Assembly (NCBI GenBank): GCA_022702705.1
Contig: CM040429.1
Coordinates: 109,469,943-109,533,942, forward strand
Direction: 5' to 3'
Source of the DNA: Papilionanthe hookeriana x Papilionanthe teres
Lineage: Eukaryota; Streptophyta; Magnoliopsida; Asparagales; Orchidaceae
Length of the DNA: 64,000 nt
Both the position numbers and the translations under genes were made by a program. The notes under the pieces are model-generated. The model saw only the letters and a list, made by a program, of their open reading frames with translations, did not search any database and was not told where the DNA came from. Below are positions 22,701 to 36,010 of the stretch, one piece after another; position 1 is the first letter of the stretch, and every line of letters starts with the position of its first letter.

Positions 22701-25700
22701 TGTTGACTTCATTTTTGATGAGGTCTTTTGCTTCGCTCTTTAGTACTTAGGATCTAGCCTTAGGCTTTTCCTTTGACTAATCTTAGAGGACTAGAAATGG
22801 AACCCACCACTTAGAAATTCAAACTACTTTTTAACTCCCTGCAAACCCCATAAGCTTGATTGTAGACCCCTAATCACCTAGAGGGTTGAAATCAAATGTG
22901 GAGGTTTAAAGGATGAGTTCCCTATAAGACTTTTTGGCCTTAAGAATACCCTGGATGGCCTGGTCTGGAGAGGGTTGACTTGCACATACACTACACTCTC
23001 ACACACATTCTAAGTCCTAAAACCATACTCTCACCCAACTTGACTTCCTGACTCATGTAGGTAATTCATATGGATGGTCCTTAACCTCTAAGCCCTTGGC
23101 TAAGAGGGCAACGAACAACATAGTGAATGCCTCAAATGAGTCCTCTCATGGCTCATATGGGCTTAATGTGGCTTCAGGGATCAACCAAAATGATTCCATT
23201 TCACTCACACTTGATCAATCTTCCTTTTTTTAAAATTTCAATTTTTGACCCCCGGGGCCCCGGACCCACCAAACCTACCAAATACCCTTGAAATGACCCA
23301 AAATTTCCAAAATTTCAAAAATTTCCCAAATTACCCAAAATTCCTCAAAACCAATCCTAAACACTTCCCACCACTCAAATTGATCACCCTTAGCTGAAAA
23401 TACCAAAATTTCCAAAAATACCCCCCTAAACCCCCCCAAAATTACCAAAATACCCTTATACCCAAAAATCCAAAAAATTCTAAAAATTCCCAGAAAATTT
23501 CAGAAAATCCCAAATATTCCCAATTTCATTTTTTTAACTACACCATGGGCCAATTTTGCTAATTTACCCCACTTTTAGCAAACCCCCAATTTGACCCATT
23601 TTTTAACCCAAGTGAAGCCAATGTCAAACCAAACCACCCCAATTGACCTAAATTTTGGTCCAATTCAATTCTAAACTTCAATTCAATATCCCCAATATCA
23701 ATTTAGACCAAATCCAACTCCAATTTGATTAACATTTGGGCCCAATTTCAATTTGAAGCCTAAAGGCCCAATTTTGGCCCATGACTTAAACCTAGCCCAA
23801 ACCAACCCAACTCAACCCCAATTGGCCCCAAATCTTTTCTAAAACCTTCCTAACATCCCACAAACAAAACACTAACTTGATTTGCCCAAAGTTTGAACTT
23901 AAACTCCACCCAAACCTAACCCAAAACCAAAATCCCTTAAATTGACCTAAGCCAAAACCTAACCCAAATGGGCCCAAATCCCAAAATTAGAGCCCAACCA
24001 AAGTCGAAAACTCTTTGTAACACTCCCATAAACATTTTTCAAGATTAATTTTACACCAAATTCAACCTTATCCCAACCTTAGCCCAAGTTAGCCCAATTT
24101 GGCCCACCTTGGCCCCGTTACCAAAAAACCCCAAATTCAACCCAATTCTACTCCAAATCACACCAAATTGATTGCAAAATCTTCATGACACATCCCTAAA
24201 CTAAATGCAACATTTATTTGGTACAATCTTTTACAAAATTTGCATCCAAAAATTTATCTTAAAATCTAAAAGCCCATTTCATTTAAGCCTTTTAAAAGCC
24301 CATCCAAAATGATTTCAAAAGCCCAAGTTTTCAATCCAAAGCCCACATGACACTTTCATCTCATCATCCATTTAATTAAATCACTCCCTATGCTTCAAAT
24401 TCATCACTAAATTTTTCTAAGCTAAGCCATGTGCCAAATTACCCCTAAATACCAAAAATCCTTAAAATCCATTTTCATGAAACTAAGCCAAGCCATCCCT
24501 AAGCCAAATGGAGCCATGGAGCCATGCATGAGCCACATGCAAGCCTTGGAAGCCACTTTCCACCTCACCAAACCATTAATGGTAAGAAGGGGGGATCTTT
24601 CTTAATCCTTCATTAAACCTTTTTAACCTTATTCATGTCACACTCTAAACCAAGCTTAGCCGCCTCACCATGGATAGAGACCACGCCAATTTTTCTTGGC
24701 TGACCCAAATGATTCCTTTCAACCCAAAATCAGACCTTGGTGGGTGCACCAAGCCTAAAGCATGCATTTGACCAAACCAAGCCCAAAATGAGCCCTTCCC
24801 CCTTCCACTTTGATTCAACTCCTTTACACTTGGCATTTGCCAATTGAACTCACAAACCTCAAGCACTGACCTCCCTGATGACAACAGTGACCTGACCCTG
24901 GCCGGCCAACCACCAGGCCACCAGAAAACACCATGGCCGAGAGCTCCATGTGAGCTAAAATTTCAAATTTCACTTGCTGTGCTGTCCCATGCCCAATGGC
25001 CACTGTGGTTGTTTTTCCCTTGGCCAAGGCAGTTGATCCAAGCCATTAAACCCCCTGGGAGGCCCTCCAGCCACCTCTATTTAAACCCACTCACCTCTCG
25101 ACCAAACAAGGTGATGAACCAGACCATAAGGAAACTCTGCCAAAATTGCTTTAGGACCTTCTCCAAACCCAGAGCAGTTGATCCCCAGTGTTCCTTTGCC
25201 CTAAACCCCATTAACAAAGCTCAATTTCTGAGTTGAAAATCCACCCAAAAACCAGGACATCTTTGGAACCTCCACCAAATCCAAATTAAACTCACCCACA
25301 CCTGCACAGGATCAAGAGAAGGAGTTCCCTAGTGAAAGCCCCCTCTTCAGGCCATCCAGTTGCTCCAGCCTCTAAGCTTTGAAATCGCGTCTGGTCACTT
25401 TCATACTTAGACAATTCCCCAGAGCCAGAGACTTCATCTGGAGCTTCCTTGGGTTCAATCGAAGGTGCTACAACTCTCTTATTGAAGCTTCACTTCTCAG
25501 AGCAAAGGTATTGACCTCTTCTCCCCCCCGAGCTTCCAGTAATTCTCCATTTTTTTTGGATTAATTTCATAGCATATAAACCATATAGATGTGTTCGTCT
25601 CTTCAAGACGAATCGATAGAGTATAAGAACTCGAAAATCCATTGAGAATCGAGAGAGATATTAGGGTTTGAGTGTGGACGGTCACGGGTGCACAGCAGTA

Positions 25701-28700
25701 GTAGACGATGACCAGGAGCCGTTTGATCACGCGTGTATCGAGCGGACGGTCGAGATCAAGCCGGACAGCGCAATGGTACGTGAACCGCGGGCCCTTGGAG
25801 CGCTGAGTCAGACGGTGGCGCCGAATCACAGAGCGACGCGTGGGATTTTGATCCGGACGAGGATGATGCGGCGCCGAGTCGGTTAAGAAGAAAATTAGGA
25901 TTTTTTGGATTTATTTAAATACCAGAACTTCAAAAATTCATATCTTTGCATAGAAAAATAATAAAAATAAAATAAAAATACTCTCTTGCTCAGTGAACAG
26001 AGAAGAATAATGTGGAAAAGAAATTAAGTTAATTGGATGAGTATTTTATTTTTAATAATTTATTTACTATTTCCAATGTTTTGATTCTCCATTTGCATAG
26101 ACAATTCACCATGGGATGAGACCATAGGGCTTTTGAAGCCTCTGATCTTGGGAACATTCCTTGAATTTTTCAAGGTTAGAGGCCATCTCTGTGAAAAGTT
26201 ATTGATTTTTCAAGTTCATATCACTGCTTTAGGTATTTTAATTCCAATAATTAGCATTTTGTAAAATAAATTCTAGAAAAATATGGTGATGTTTCTTAGA
26301 ACCAGGGGACCCTATTAAAAATATATTTTGAGTTAATTCATTCATAATAACCCTAATTAGCCTAAACTCTTAAAATTGAATTTAAATTAATTAGTGTTAA
26401 CCACACACCAAATTGATTTGAAAATAATTCTCCATTGCTCTTTAGGGTCAGAGGAACCTTGCATAAAATTTTGAAATCAATTGGACTTGAATAACCCCAC
26501 CAAATGGATTGATTAAGCCTCATAAGCAAAATGGAACTTTAAAAAAAATATGAAATCTATTTTTTTATTTTTATTTTATTTTAAAATTAATTAATACTCT
26601 GAAAATCAAAATAATTATAATAAATAAAATATAATTAAAACATCCCCAAAATTGGTCCAAGTGGTCCTCTGGTCATTAGAAACATCTCATAATTTTCTTA
26701 AGGACAGAAACCTTTCCTTGGTCCTGTTGTTGAATTTTCTTTGAAAACCCCTATTTTCTACTAAAAATAATTATGTAAATAAATTAAAATCAGAAAAATC
26801 ACATTTTCTCCTCTAATATCTTAATTGACATGTGAATGAGGTGACATAAAAATTTCAAATTCATTTGAGCTCAATTTAGTGAGTTATGAAATAAATAAGC
26901 CTAAAAAGACATAAAGGTAATTAAAAATTTTTACCCTTAATTAAAACTTTAGGTTTAACCAAAATGGAGGGTAAAATATTTGATTTTAATTTTCTCTTGG
27001 ATGACTGAAACTTAGGAAAATTAAAAGGGAAGAAACCCATTAAACACTTTGAAAATATCAAAATGAAACTCTAATTAATTAAATAATTTAAATTTTGGAA
27101 AGAATATATTTAAAATTTGGATTATTAAAATAGGGATATTATTAAAAGGATATTTATTCTTTAATTTAAAAATCCCTAAATAAGTCACTTCAATAATATT
27201 TAGTTCTTAATTAAAAATTAAAATAATAATAAAAAATAAATAAATTAAAAATTAAAAAAAAGATAACCCTTAAATGAATTAATGCTTAAAATGTTAAATG
27301 GTCCAATAACTAAAATCAAATTCGAAATCTTGGAGTTAAATTAAATTAAATTAAATTAAGTCAAGTCAAAATTTAAATTAAATTAAATTAACACCTTAAC
27401 AATTAAATTAAATTAAATTAAATTAAATTAAAATTAAAATTAAATTAAAATTAAATTAAAATTAAATTAAAATTTAATTAAATTAAATTAAATTAAATTA
27501 AATTAAAATTAAATTAAATTAAATTAAATTAAAATCACTTAACAACAAACCTAAATGAAATCATTAAGAGTTAAATCAAAACATATCATTAATTTCAACA
27601 CCTCTTTCTATCTAAGTAAATTTAAAACATAAACATCAATCTGAAATACTAAGATAATTGAAAGTGTAAAGATTTAAATTAAATCTAAAATAATTTGAAC
27701 ACTATTTCAAACTTAAAATTATTAATTAAAACCTCATAATTAAATTAAATCACATTAAATCATTAACTCAAACTTTAAATTAAGAATGATTAAAATTCTC
27801 AACAAACCCAACTTGCCCTTAAAGGCTTTAATTATTATAACTCTTAAATAGAGTATTAAGTGAGATGTCACTTCATTCATCAGGTAATCAAATACCTAGG
27901 TTCTCTGAGCAAGAGACAAAGCTTAACTAGACACCTGGATGATTAATTCACCTGTGCAATTAAATTTACTTGGACTCAAAATAATCCCAGAAGTATTGAA
28001 AAGATGTTTAGGACTCGTCCTAAGCACTTCCTCAATATGACGGGATGTTTTAGAAGAAAAATTGAATTTAATTGTTCTCTGATGAAGAAAATCATCCTTA
28101 AACCAAAACCCAACAACCTAGACGTCATAGGAAGTGACTAGCAATAGGATTAGGATTCTGGTAGACAACCAAAACCCTTCCCTTAGCTTTACCTAGGTAT
28201 TTCCTGCAAAAATATATTTAAATGCCTTAACATGTGTTTTAAGTGCAGCTTGGGATGACGGGAAGACCCTCCAGGTACAATTTTATTTTATTGCAATTTA
28301 CTTTATTGCAATTTACTTACATGCACTGTAGTTTACTTTTTCTGACATGTTAAACAAGATTGTTGCATGAAAACTTAAACTTTTAGGATAGTCCCTGAAC
28401 TGAAACTAAAAATAAATTAAAAGTCATTGCAAGATAAAATTCACCGCCATAACATTTCAAAATATAAAACAACTCAAAATTTAATCACAAACAGAACAAC
28501 AAAACTACAATTGTAACTAAATTAAAACATGTCGTTGAATGATCGGGAATACCTCGGATGATGTAACCCACGTGTTGCTAACGGGATTTTCCACAGTCTC
28601 AATGAAAGTGTGGAACACATTCAGTTGAGTTTAACAAATTCATCTGGACTAAGTGAATTCGATGAAAATAACGGTGCCGGGATGACGGAATCGTGGGATC

Positions 28701-29824
28701 TTAATCGGTTCTTTTTAAACAACTTTAAGATTTGTTTTATTTAAAATATTAAAAATATTTGGACTTTAAGATTTCTAAACCAAAACACTTCTCTCATATC
28801 TTGATTTTCACCTTCTAAAACTAAACCTCTGCAACAACGAAGAGCTCGGAGCATGGTGGGTAGCACGGCCATCGTCATCAGCAAAACATGGATCTACACC
28901 AGCTAAACCTTTCTTAGAATTAAATAACCAAGCCATAGGACTTCGAGGTAGTTTGCCTAGTGTAACATAAATCCTCAACTCTTCGTTAGGCATTTGCATG
29001 ATCATGTCATGTAAATTAAGCCCTAACAGGTCTTAGGACTCCGAGGTAGTCGTTTAGAACGACATAAACCCTCACATCTTCCAAGCTATTTGTTTGATCA
29101 TGCCATACAAATATAAGTCCTAATTAAATAAAATTGGCAAGATTTCAATATTAAATAAACTTCCAAATTGAAGCCAACCAATAGGATAGTTTGAGAAGTT
29201 GCCAAGATTCTTCTTGGATCCTCAATTTCTCCTACTTCTCTTCCTTTGGACTCCTAAAATAAATTGTTCCAAATTCAAGCTAATCCCTATTGAAATTTCC
29301 AAAACTCAATCCTTTGAAAACCTTAAACTTTGAAATTCTTGAAAGCAAAACCACAGATCATTATCGAGAGTTTTCTTAAATGATTCCCGTCATTTAAGAT
29401 GTAATTAACTATAGGGGCTTGCCCTTATAGGGAACTTTAAGAACCTGAGTAATATAAACCCTGCTTAATTCATTTATATTAATCAGGGGAACTTGTCGGC
29501 TTATAAAATTGGTTCGCAGATCAAACGGATGTCACAAATCTTCTAGTTTATTTAATCGAGCCCCATCATCAAGTAGTGTGTCTATTATTCGGGATAGATA
29601 CACAGTTTGTAATGTGGTGCTCGTTTATATAAACTATTTGGGATGTGAGATCGATTTGATTTCATATCTTAAAATTTTCAAATTTAAAATTATTTTCAAA
29701 ATTAAATGCTACTTTCCAAAAAATATATATTTAAATTAAATTTAAAATCTAAAATTCACCGAAATTTTCTGTAGGCGACCCCTTTTTAAAAATACAAAAC
29801 ACAAACCTAAAAATAAGTCATACA
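22701..29824 (+). repeat. 3' LTR of element A (7124 bp)
   Basis: It starts TGTTGACTTC and ends CATACA, and is collinear with 2229-9633. It lacks about 410 bp near 26545 (between short A-rich microhomologies) and retains two short stretches, near 23600 and 23900, that the 5' LTR has lost. Substitutions are scattered throughout, so insertion is not recent. Its TATA-like box is at 25078-25085, its GC-rich island at about 25667-25890 and its (aaatt)n array at about 27335-27535. ORFs such as 24844-25236 fall in U3, are not matched by an open frame in the 5' LTR, and are not supported as genes. Confidence 0.93.
25078..25085 (+). promoter_or_regulatory. TATA-like box in 3' LTR of A
   Basis: This is the same octamer tatttaaa in the same context as 4509-4516. 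Confidence 0.45.
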
Positions 29825-29829
29825 AGATT
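29825..29829. repeat. Target-site duplication of element A, right copy (agatt)
   Basis: It is an exact match to 2224-2228. It also belongs to LTR X, whose sequence continues from here. Confidence 0.93.
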
Positions 29830-30331
29830 CTTCTTGGATCCTCAACTTCTCCTACTTCTCTTCCTTTAGACTACTAAAATAAATTGTCATAAATTTGATC
29901 CATTCCATATTGAAATTCCAAAATTCAATCCTTTGAAAACCTTAAACTTTGAAATTCTTGATAGCAAAACCGCTGATCATTATCGAGAGTTTTCTTAAAT
30001 GATTCCTGTCATTTAAGATGTAATTAACTATAAGGGCTTGCCCTTATAGGGAACTTTAAGAACCCAGGTAATATAAACCGTGCTTAATTCCTTTATATTA
30101 AGCAGGGGAACTTGTCGGCTTATAAAATTGGTTCGTAGACCAAACGAATGTCACAAATTTTCTAGTTTATTTAATCGAGCCCCATCATCAAGCAGTGTGT
30201 TTATTCTTCGGGATAAATACACGGTTTGTGGTGCGGTGCTCGTTTATATAAACTATTCGGGATGTGAGATCGGTTTGATTTTATATCTTAAAACTTTTAA
30301 ATCTAAAGTTATTTTCAAAATCAAATGCTAC

Positions 30332-30335
<4 letters not shown>

Positions 30336-30399
<64 letters not shown>
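30336..30399. repeat. (TA)n microsatellite, about 32 units
   Basis: This is an uninterrupted TA run at a place where the element A LTRs have only a short atatatat. It is a local expansion after LTR X diverged. The ORFs 30080-30403 and 30281-30508 are reads through it. Confidence 0.95.
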
Positions 30400-30402
<3 letters not shown>

Positions 30403-30489
30403 AATTAAATTTAAAATTTAATTCGCCGACAACTTCTGTAGGCGACCACTTTTCAAAATAAAACACATAACCCAAAAATAAGCCGTACA

Positions 30490-31663
30490 TCCTCTTGTTG
30501 AGAAACATTGTCTAGCTTTGGGCTTTTCCACTCAAAAGCTCAGACACTACATGTTATCTCAGAAGTTCAATCTAATTTCGAAAGTTAATCCATTGCAATA
30601 TTTGATGACTTGACTTACACTTTTCGGATACTTAGCAAGATGGTCGATGATACTATTGCAATTTGACATAACTTTTGTACCCCTTCGCGCTATAAAAGTG
30701 CAGATTCTTACAAATTTTCTCGCAGCGCACCCACTGCCAGCTGGGTCTCCTCTCAATGACGAGCTACTAGATGAAAAGATACTACAAATAGGACAACCCA
30801 GTGCCACACATTGGGCAATGTACTTCGATGGAGCGTCATCAGCCCGAAGAGACAAAGGACAACAGACAGTGATACCCGGCAAAGCAGGAATTGGTTTAAT
30901 CTTCGTAACACTACATCAGGCGATGATAAGATTCTTCTATCACTTGTCAGAGCCGTGTACTAATAATGAAGTAGAATACGAAGCTCTAATCATCGGTTTG
31001 TAATTAGCAATACTAATGGAAATAACAGACATTGTCATTTATGGAGAGTCACAACTCGTCATTCAGCAAGTGGTAGGACAAAATAAATTCTAAAGCCAAG
31101 ATAGAAGAATATCATCGATACACAATGAAATAACTTGAGCAAATTTCAAGTATGATATTCTATAAAATACCTCGAGCAGACAACACTTACACGGACGCTT
31201 TGGCTAAACTTGGTAAAGAATTGTCTTGTCCACCAAAAGATTCTGTGGATATTAAAGTACTTGGACATCAGGTTTTGTCGTAGATCAACCTCGACAGTCT
31301 ACACAAGATTGGAAATAAATAGATAAGAGCCACAGTGTCAGATGACACAGAAGATTGGCATCAGCCATTGACAAAATATTTGCAAACTAGAAGATTACCA
31401 GAAGACAAGTCAGCAGCTCATTAAATTCAGAAGAGAGCTATCTCATATGCCTTAGTTGACCATGTTCTATACAGAAGATCCTTTGATCAGATGTGGCTCA
31501 GATGCCTCAGCAGAGTAGAAGCACAGAAAATCATCAAAGAAGTACATGCCATATTGTGTGGAGCTCACCAGTCAGGACTCTGATACTACTGGATGGCAAT
31601 GATAACGGACTACATGGACATAACAAAGAAATGTCATCAATGCCAAGCACACGGAGTGGTTTT
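30490..31663 (+). pseudogene. Element B pol, first part: RNase H end, archaeal-type RNase H, integrase start (broken)
   Basis: The sequence enters mid-domain at the residues corresponding to the EKHCLAL block of element A's RNase H. It continues through NPLQYLM, then ARWSMILLQF, a second RNase H (YFDGASSA at about 30825, NEVEYEAL at about 30970) and the integrase zinc region (KKCHQCQAHG, about 31628-31658). Several stops and frameshifts are present. In the second RNase H one catalytic Asp reads Glu (YGESQL). It is a Tat-type element related to A but clearly diverged. It is cut at the left by LTR X and at the right by the 5' LTR of element C. Confidence 0.87.
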
Positions 31664-33534
31664 GGATACACCTAAAATATATAGTATTTTTATGCACATT
31701 TTTTAACCTATATTTAATGATATTGCACTTTAATGGAAGGTATTTTGTGTTTTTCTTGCAGGTATGATTAAAATAGATGGTCATGATGAAAGGAGAAAAA
31801 TTGGGTCAGATTTGGAGCAAAAAAATGAAAAATAAAAAATTTGGCACTGGCGGCTAAGAGCCGCTGGGCCGGCGCTTAGCCGCCACAGTTATAAATCAAA
31901 CTTTAATTAGATTTGGCACCAATTTCAAAAGGGATTGGATGCAACTCTTGGTGGTAACATCCATAACTTCCTTTGGGCTGCAAATTTGAATGAAGGGGTG
32001 CGTTCATTGGTAGATACAACGAATCTGGACACATTTTTAAGAGACAACAAGGCACCTTTTGGTTCACTATTTAAAGAGAGTCTTAGAAGTGAAGAAGTGA
32101 AGAATTGAAGAGGCTCTTCACTATATTTCGAAGAGAGGAATTTAGGAGATTCTTCCACTGCATTTTAAGTTTTTATTTAGACTAGGAGTAGAGAGTAGAA
32201 AGGAGAAAAGGGTCGGAGTTAAGAGTTCTTCTCCCACTTCTTTTCTTTCTTTTATTTTAGTTTTTATTGAAGTCTGAAGTCTGTATTCTGATTCATCGAA
32301 GTTTGGAGACTTGATCTGAGGAGTAGTTTAGCGAAGATTCAAAGTTTCAGAGGAACTTCCTTAGTTTTGTGGAAAGGATTTCCAGATAAGTGTTTACTAT
32401 TATTTAGTTTATCAATACTTACTTTCGTTTATTATTTTCTTATTGTTTTTAATTTCAAATCAATGTATTTTTTTATTTTCCCAATGCATTATGAGTAGTT
32501 TACTTTATCTTTTTCTTTCTTAAAATGGAGAAGTAACTAATTTAAATAGAATTATTGTGGAAAGTATCAGTGTTTGAAAGTTGGAAGAAGTTGTGAAGAT
32601 TGATTCTGAGAACTTTGTTTACTTCTTAATTTGGCCTGTTAAGTTATAAAATTTTTTGAGATTATGTAAGATCCAATGCGGTATTATCCCATTAAAGTTA
32701 GTAGGAATCACATACAAATATATGGGTGAGAACTGTAGTCCATATAAATGAATGTAATATTAGAAGATATTTTTATAGAAGGGAGTAAAATTAAAGGATT
32801 TTAGAATGACAGGCTAAAAACCCCCCTAATTTTGTTTGAATTTTTGAGTTTTGTTATGAGAAGTTAGCCCCAAGGTGGTGGGAATCGAGGGAACTCTAAA
32901 GTGAAAGACTGGTATCTTCCCTGCCTAACCATGTTCAAAATAATATAAATTTCAAATTAACCTATGTTCTTTATAGAACCAAGTAAGGGTAAAGAACACA
33001 TTTGCTTCTATCTGTCACAAAAAAATTTAAATACTTCCACAACAATACTTTAAGAAGTATTACTACTTCATGAAAGGAAAGAAGAAGATATTTTAGTTAA
33101 TAGTAATTTTACATCTAGTGTTATTAGTTATTGAAACCTTTACTTTCATTGCTTAGCATTTTTTTAAGAAAATTACAAAAGACAAATCAACTTTCTAAAA
33201 CTTTTCAAAATCAAGACATACTATTTCAAAAACAATTAAAGAAAGTGAAAAGATAATTTCTCTGATTCCTTTAAAGATTTTACATTTTCCCTGTGGGTTC
33301 GATATCTCGGGGCTTAATCAGAAAGTCCTATATTACTTGATAAACGATACGTATACTTGCGTAGTATCCCATATTATAAAATTGTTATTTTCATATCTTA
33401 AATCATCAACGCATTTATCCAGCGGAACCAAGTTTCTGACATCCGTTGCACTTATATTCCTCGCGGCCCAAGTTTTTGGCGCAGTTGCCAATTTTCATAT
33501 CATATTTGTAAGCACATATATTTATCGGGGATCA
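31664..33534 (+). repeat. 5' LTR of element C (1871 bp)
   Basis: It pairs with 43633-45502. The ends are GG (a changed TG) and TCA. It is preceded by gtttt (31659-31663), the same five bases that flank the second LTR. A GC-rich inverted repeat (tggcggctaag at 31848-31858 / cttagccgcca at 31875-31885) stands out in U3. ORFs in it are shadows. Confidence 0.9.
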
Positions 33535-33540
33535 AGTTTT

Positions 33541-33558
33541 TGGCGCCGTTGCCGGGGA
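33541..33558 (+). other. Primer-binding site of element C (tRNA-Asp type)
   Basis: The sequence tggcgccgttgccgggga lies six bases after the LTR end. It is the classic Athila-group PBS, complementary to tRNA-Asp. A degenerate ancestor-like phrase (ttggcgcagttgcc, near 33475) sits just inside the LTR. Confidence 0.88.
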
Positions 33559-33659
33559 AAATTAATTAAATTGCATTTTAAAGAGAATGAAGAAATTTAA
33601 AATTTTTAGTTTTCCTTGTTTTTGTTAATGTGTTGTGTTTTGTTTTGTTTTATTGTTGT

Positions 33660-35130
33660 ATGCGTAGTTCAGGTTCTGAAGGACTTGTGCCTTACGATTC
33701 TAAATTAGAAATAACTATCAGAAAAATAAAAAAAAATTAAAAATACGGAAAAGAAAAAAATATTCAAGAAATAGCAAATCATCAAAATCAAAATGTTGGC
33801 ATCCATCAAGAATTAAGACTTTTAGGAGATTATGTTAACCCTACAGTAGATGAACTTCATGCTAGTATTCAAAACCCTGTTGTAGCTGCTAATTCTTATG
33901 AGCTTAAACATGCTATTATCCAAATGGTGTCAAATAATCAGTTTGGGGAGCAACAACTGAAGATCCTAATTTGCATCTTGCTAATTTTCTAGAGTTGTGT
34001 GCTACTTTTAAATATGATGGTGTTTCGGATGATGCTATTAGACTTAGACTTTTTCCTTTCTCACTAAGGGATAAAGCTAAAATGTAGTTACATTCGTTAG
34101 CACCTGGATCAATTAGAACTTGGGGTAAACTGTCACAAAAATTCCTTGCTAAATATTTTCCACCATCTAAGACTGCTGAGTTGAGAAATGATATAACATC
34201 TTTTTGTCAATTTGAAGGGGAATCAATATATGAAGCATGGGAAAGATTTAAAGATCTCCTCAGGAAATGTCCACATCATGTGATACCAGATTGGTTAATA
34301 ATTCACTTTTTATAATGGATTAGTTGAATCTCTTAGATCAATCATCGATGCTGCTGTTGGTGGATCATTAATGTCTAAACTATTTACTGATGCTTATGCT
34401 TTAATTGAAGAAATGGCTACTAATAATTTTCAATGGCCTTCTGAAAGGTTAAATCCTAAAAAGGTAGCCAATGTTTATGAAAATGATGCTTTTACAATGT
34501 TAGCAAATCAAGTTGCTACTGTATCAAGGAAGATAGACCAATTTGGGATGAATTTTTCTCAGCCAAATCTCATGATTGAAGAAAATTCATTAGGCCAAAT
34601 GATTAATTCTTATTCTTCATCGGAAACTGTGAATGCTATAATTAAATCTAACAACCCATATTCCAATTATTATAACTAGGTTGGAAGAATCATCCAAATT
34701 TTAACTTAAATAACAATAATCAGGGTAGTGTTAATCAACAATGGGGGAACACCCAAGTAAACCCATTGGGGAATTGGAACAACCAAGGTAATAATAATAT
34801 ATTAACTTATCCTTCAGGTTAGAACAATGCTTTACAATTTAAGGAGAAGAAGTTGTCTATGGAAGAAGTAGTATCACATATGGGAAATCAATTACAAATT
34901 TAAGGAGCAACCATCAGAAATATTGAAAATCACTTGGGACAAATTGCAAATGCCTTAAGTAATAGATCCCAAGAAATTCTTCCAAGTAATACTGAAGTGA
35001 ATCCAAGAGAAAAGAATAAAGAACAAGTGAAAACAATTCAACTGAGAAGTGGAAAAGAATTGGAAGGTAGAGTTCAAAAATAGACTGAAGTAGAGAAAGA
35101 AGAGACTGAAAAAGAGGACGCTCCAAAAGG
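33660..35130 (+). pseudogene. gag: gag of element C (broken, Athila type)
   Basis: ATG 33660 opens a frame that soon hits stops and shifts near 33950. Recognisable Athila Gag text is at 33970-34320 (LANFLELCATFKYDGVSDDAIRL, then the ERFKDLLRKCPHH region) and 34371-34679 (NFQWPSERLNPKKVANVYE). An asparagine-rich stretch at 34690-34800 replaces a clear zinc knuckle. The acidic/basic tail runs into protease. At least five in-frame stops are visible. Particle formation is the family role. Confidence 0.8.
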
Positions 35131-35159
35131 TTTTGAAAGACCTATTTTTCCACCTAAGG

Positions 35160-36010
35160 TTAATTTAGAAAGTCCACCACCTCCATTTCCTCAGAGACTT
35201 CATCAACAAAAGTTAGATAAGCAATTTTCAAAATTCTTGGAGATATTAAAGAAGCTTACCATTAATATTCCATTTGCTGAAGCCCTAGAACAAATGCCAA
35301 GCTATGCAAAATTTATGAAGGATACTCTTAATAAAAAGAGGAAGTTTGAAGAAAATGAGACTGTTGCACTTAGTGAGGAGTGTAGTGCGATAATTCAGAA
35401 AAAGCTTCCTGAAAAACTTAAAGATCCTGGTAGTTTCACAATTCCATGTGCAATCGGAGACAGATTCTGTGGAAATGCTTTATGTGATTTGGGTGCAAGC
35501 ATTAACCTTAAGCCTCTATCAATATTCAAAAGACTAGGACTAGGAGAAATAACCCCAACTACTGTAACTTTGCATTTAGCAGATCGTTAGATCACATATC
35601 CTAAAGGAGTTATAGAAGATGTTTTGGTAAAAGTGGATCAATTTATTTTTCCTGTGGATTTCATTGTGTTAGAGATGGAGGAAGATAAAGAGATACCCAT
35701 AATTTTGGGGAGACCTTTTCTAGCTACAGGCAGAGCTATGATAGATGTGCAAAAAGGGGAATTAACGATGAGGGTTAATGATCAGACTGTTACATTTAAT
35801 ATTTCAAAATCGATAAAATATCCTGCAAGAGGTAAAGAAGATGAGTGTTATAGGATGGATGTTGTTGATTAATTAAGTGAATGTCATTTCAAATCAACTT
35901 AGGAAGAGAATGTTGAAAGAGAAGAACTTGAATATAAGCAAGAAGAGGAGTTATTTGATTTTGAAGATTTTCAAGAAGAAGATTTAAAGTATGTTCATGA
36001 AAATTTTGAA
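35160..36010 (+). pseudogene. pro: Aspartic protease of element C (broken)
   Basis: Frames 35237-35590 and 35624-35872 lie in one frame, separated by a single stop at 35588. The first holds LNKKRKFEE and the retropepsin site CDLGASINL (about 35485). The second holds PIILGRPFLATGRA (about 35697-35740). These blocks are typical of Athila elements. An acidic linker (35880-36010) with two further stops connects it to RT. Confidence 0.85.

Larger units (their letters stand above)
2229..29824 (+). mobile_element. Element A: complete Tat/Ogre-like Ty3/gypsy retrotransposon carrying an AlkB-like ORF
   Basis: The element is 27.6 kb with TG...CA LTRs of 7405 and 7124 bp, flanked by agatt duplications. 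The internal region (9634-22700) reads PBS, Gag, protease, RT, RNase H, archaeal-type RNase H, integrase, AlkB-like ORF, tandem repeats, hairpin and PPT. Dual RNase H, giant LTRs and a repeat-rich 3' untranslated region are hallmarks of the plant Tat/Ogre lineage. All coding regions carry stops and frameshifts. RT and integrase have each lost a catalytic acidic residue, so this copy is not autonomous. It inserted into a sister LTR (X). Confidence 0.93.
29825..30489 (+). repeat. LTR X, right part
   Basis: It matches the last ~610 bp of the element A LTRs and ends in the same GTACA at 30489. No PBS follows. The next bases are pol coding sequence of element B, so X is a solo LTR or a 3' LTR inserted in B. 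The insert is expected to duplicate tcctc (30490-30494), but the left copy lies outside the window. The TA repeat 30336-30399 lies inside it. Confidence 0.88.

Noticed and set aside
24844..25236. 130-codon plus-strand ORF in the 3' LTR
   Set aside because: It lies in U3, uses proline-rich low-complexity text, and the matching 5' LTR region is not open.
30080..30403. 107-codon ORF ending in Ile-Tyr repeats
   Set aside because: It is LTR X sequence running into a (TA)n microsatellite.
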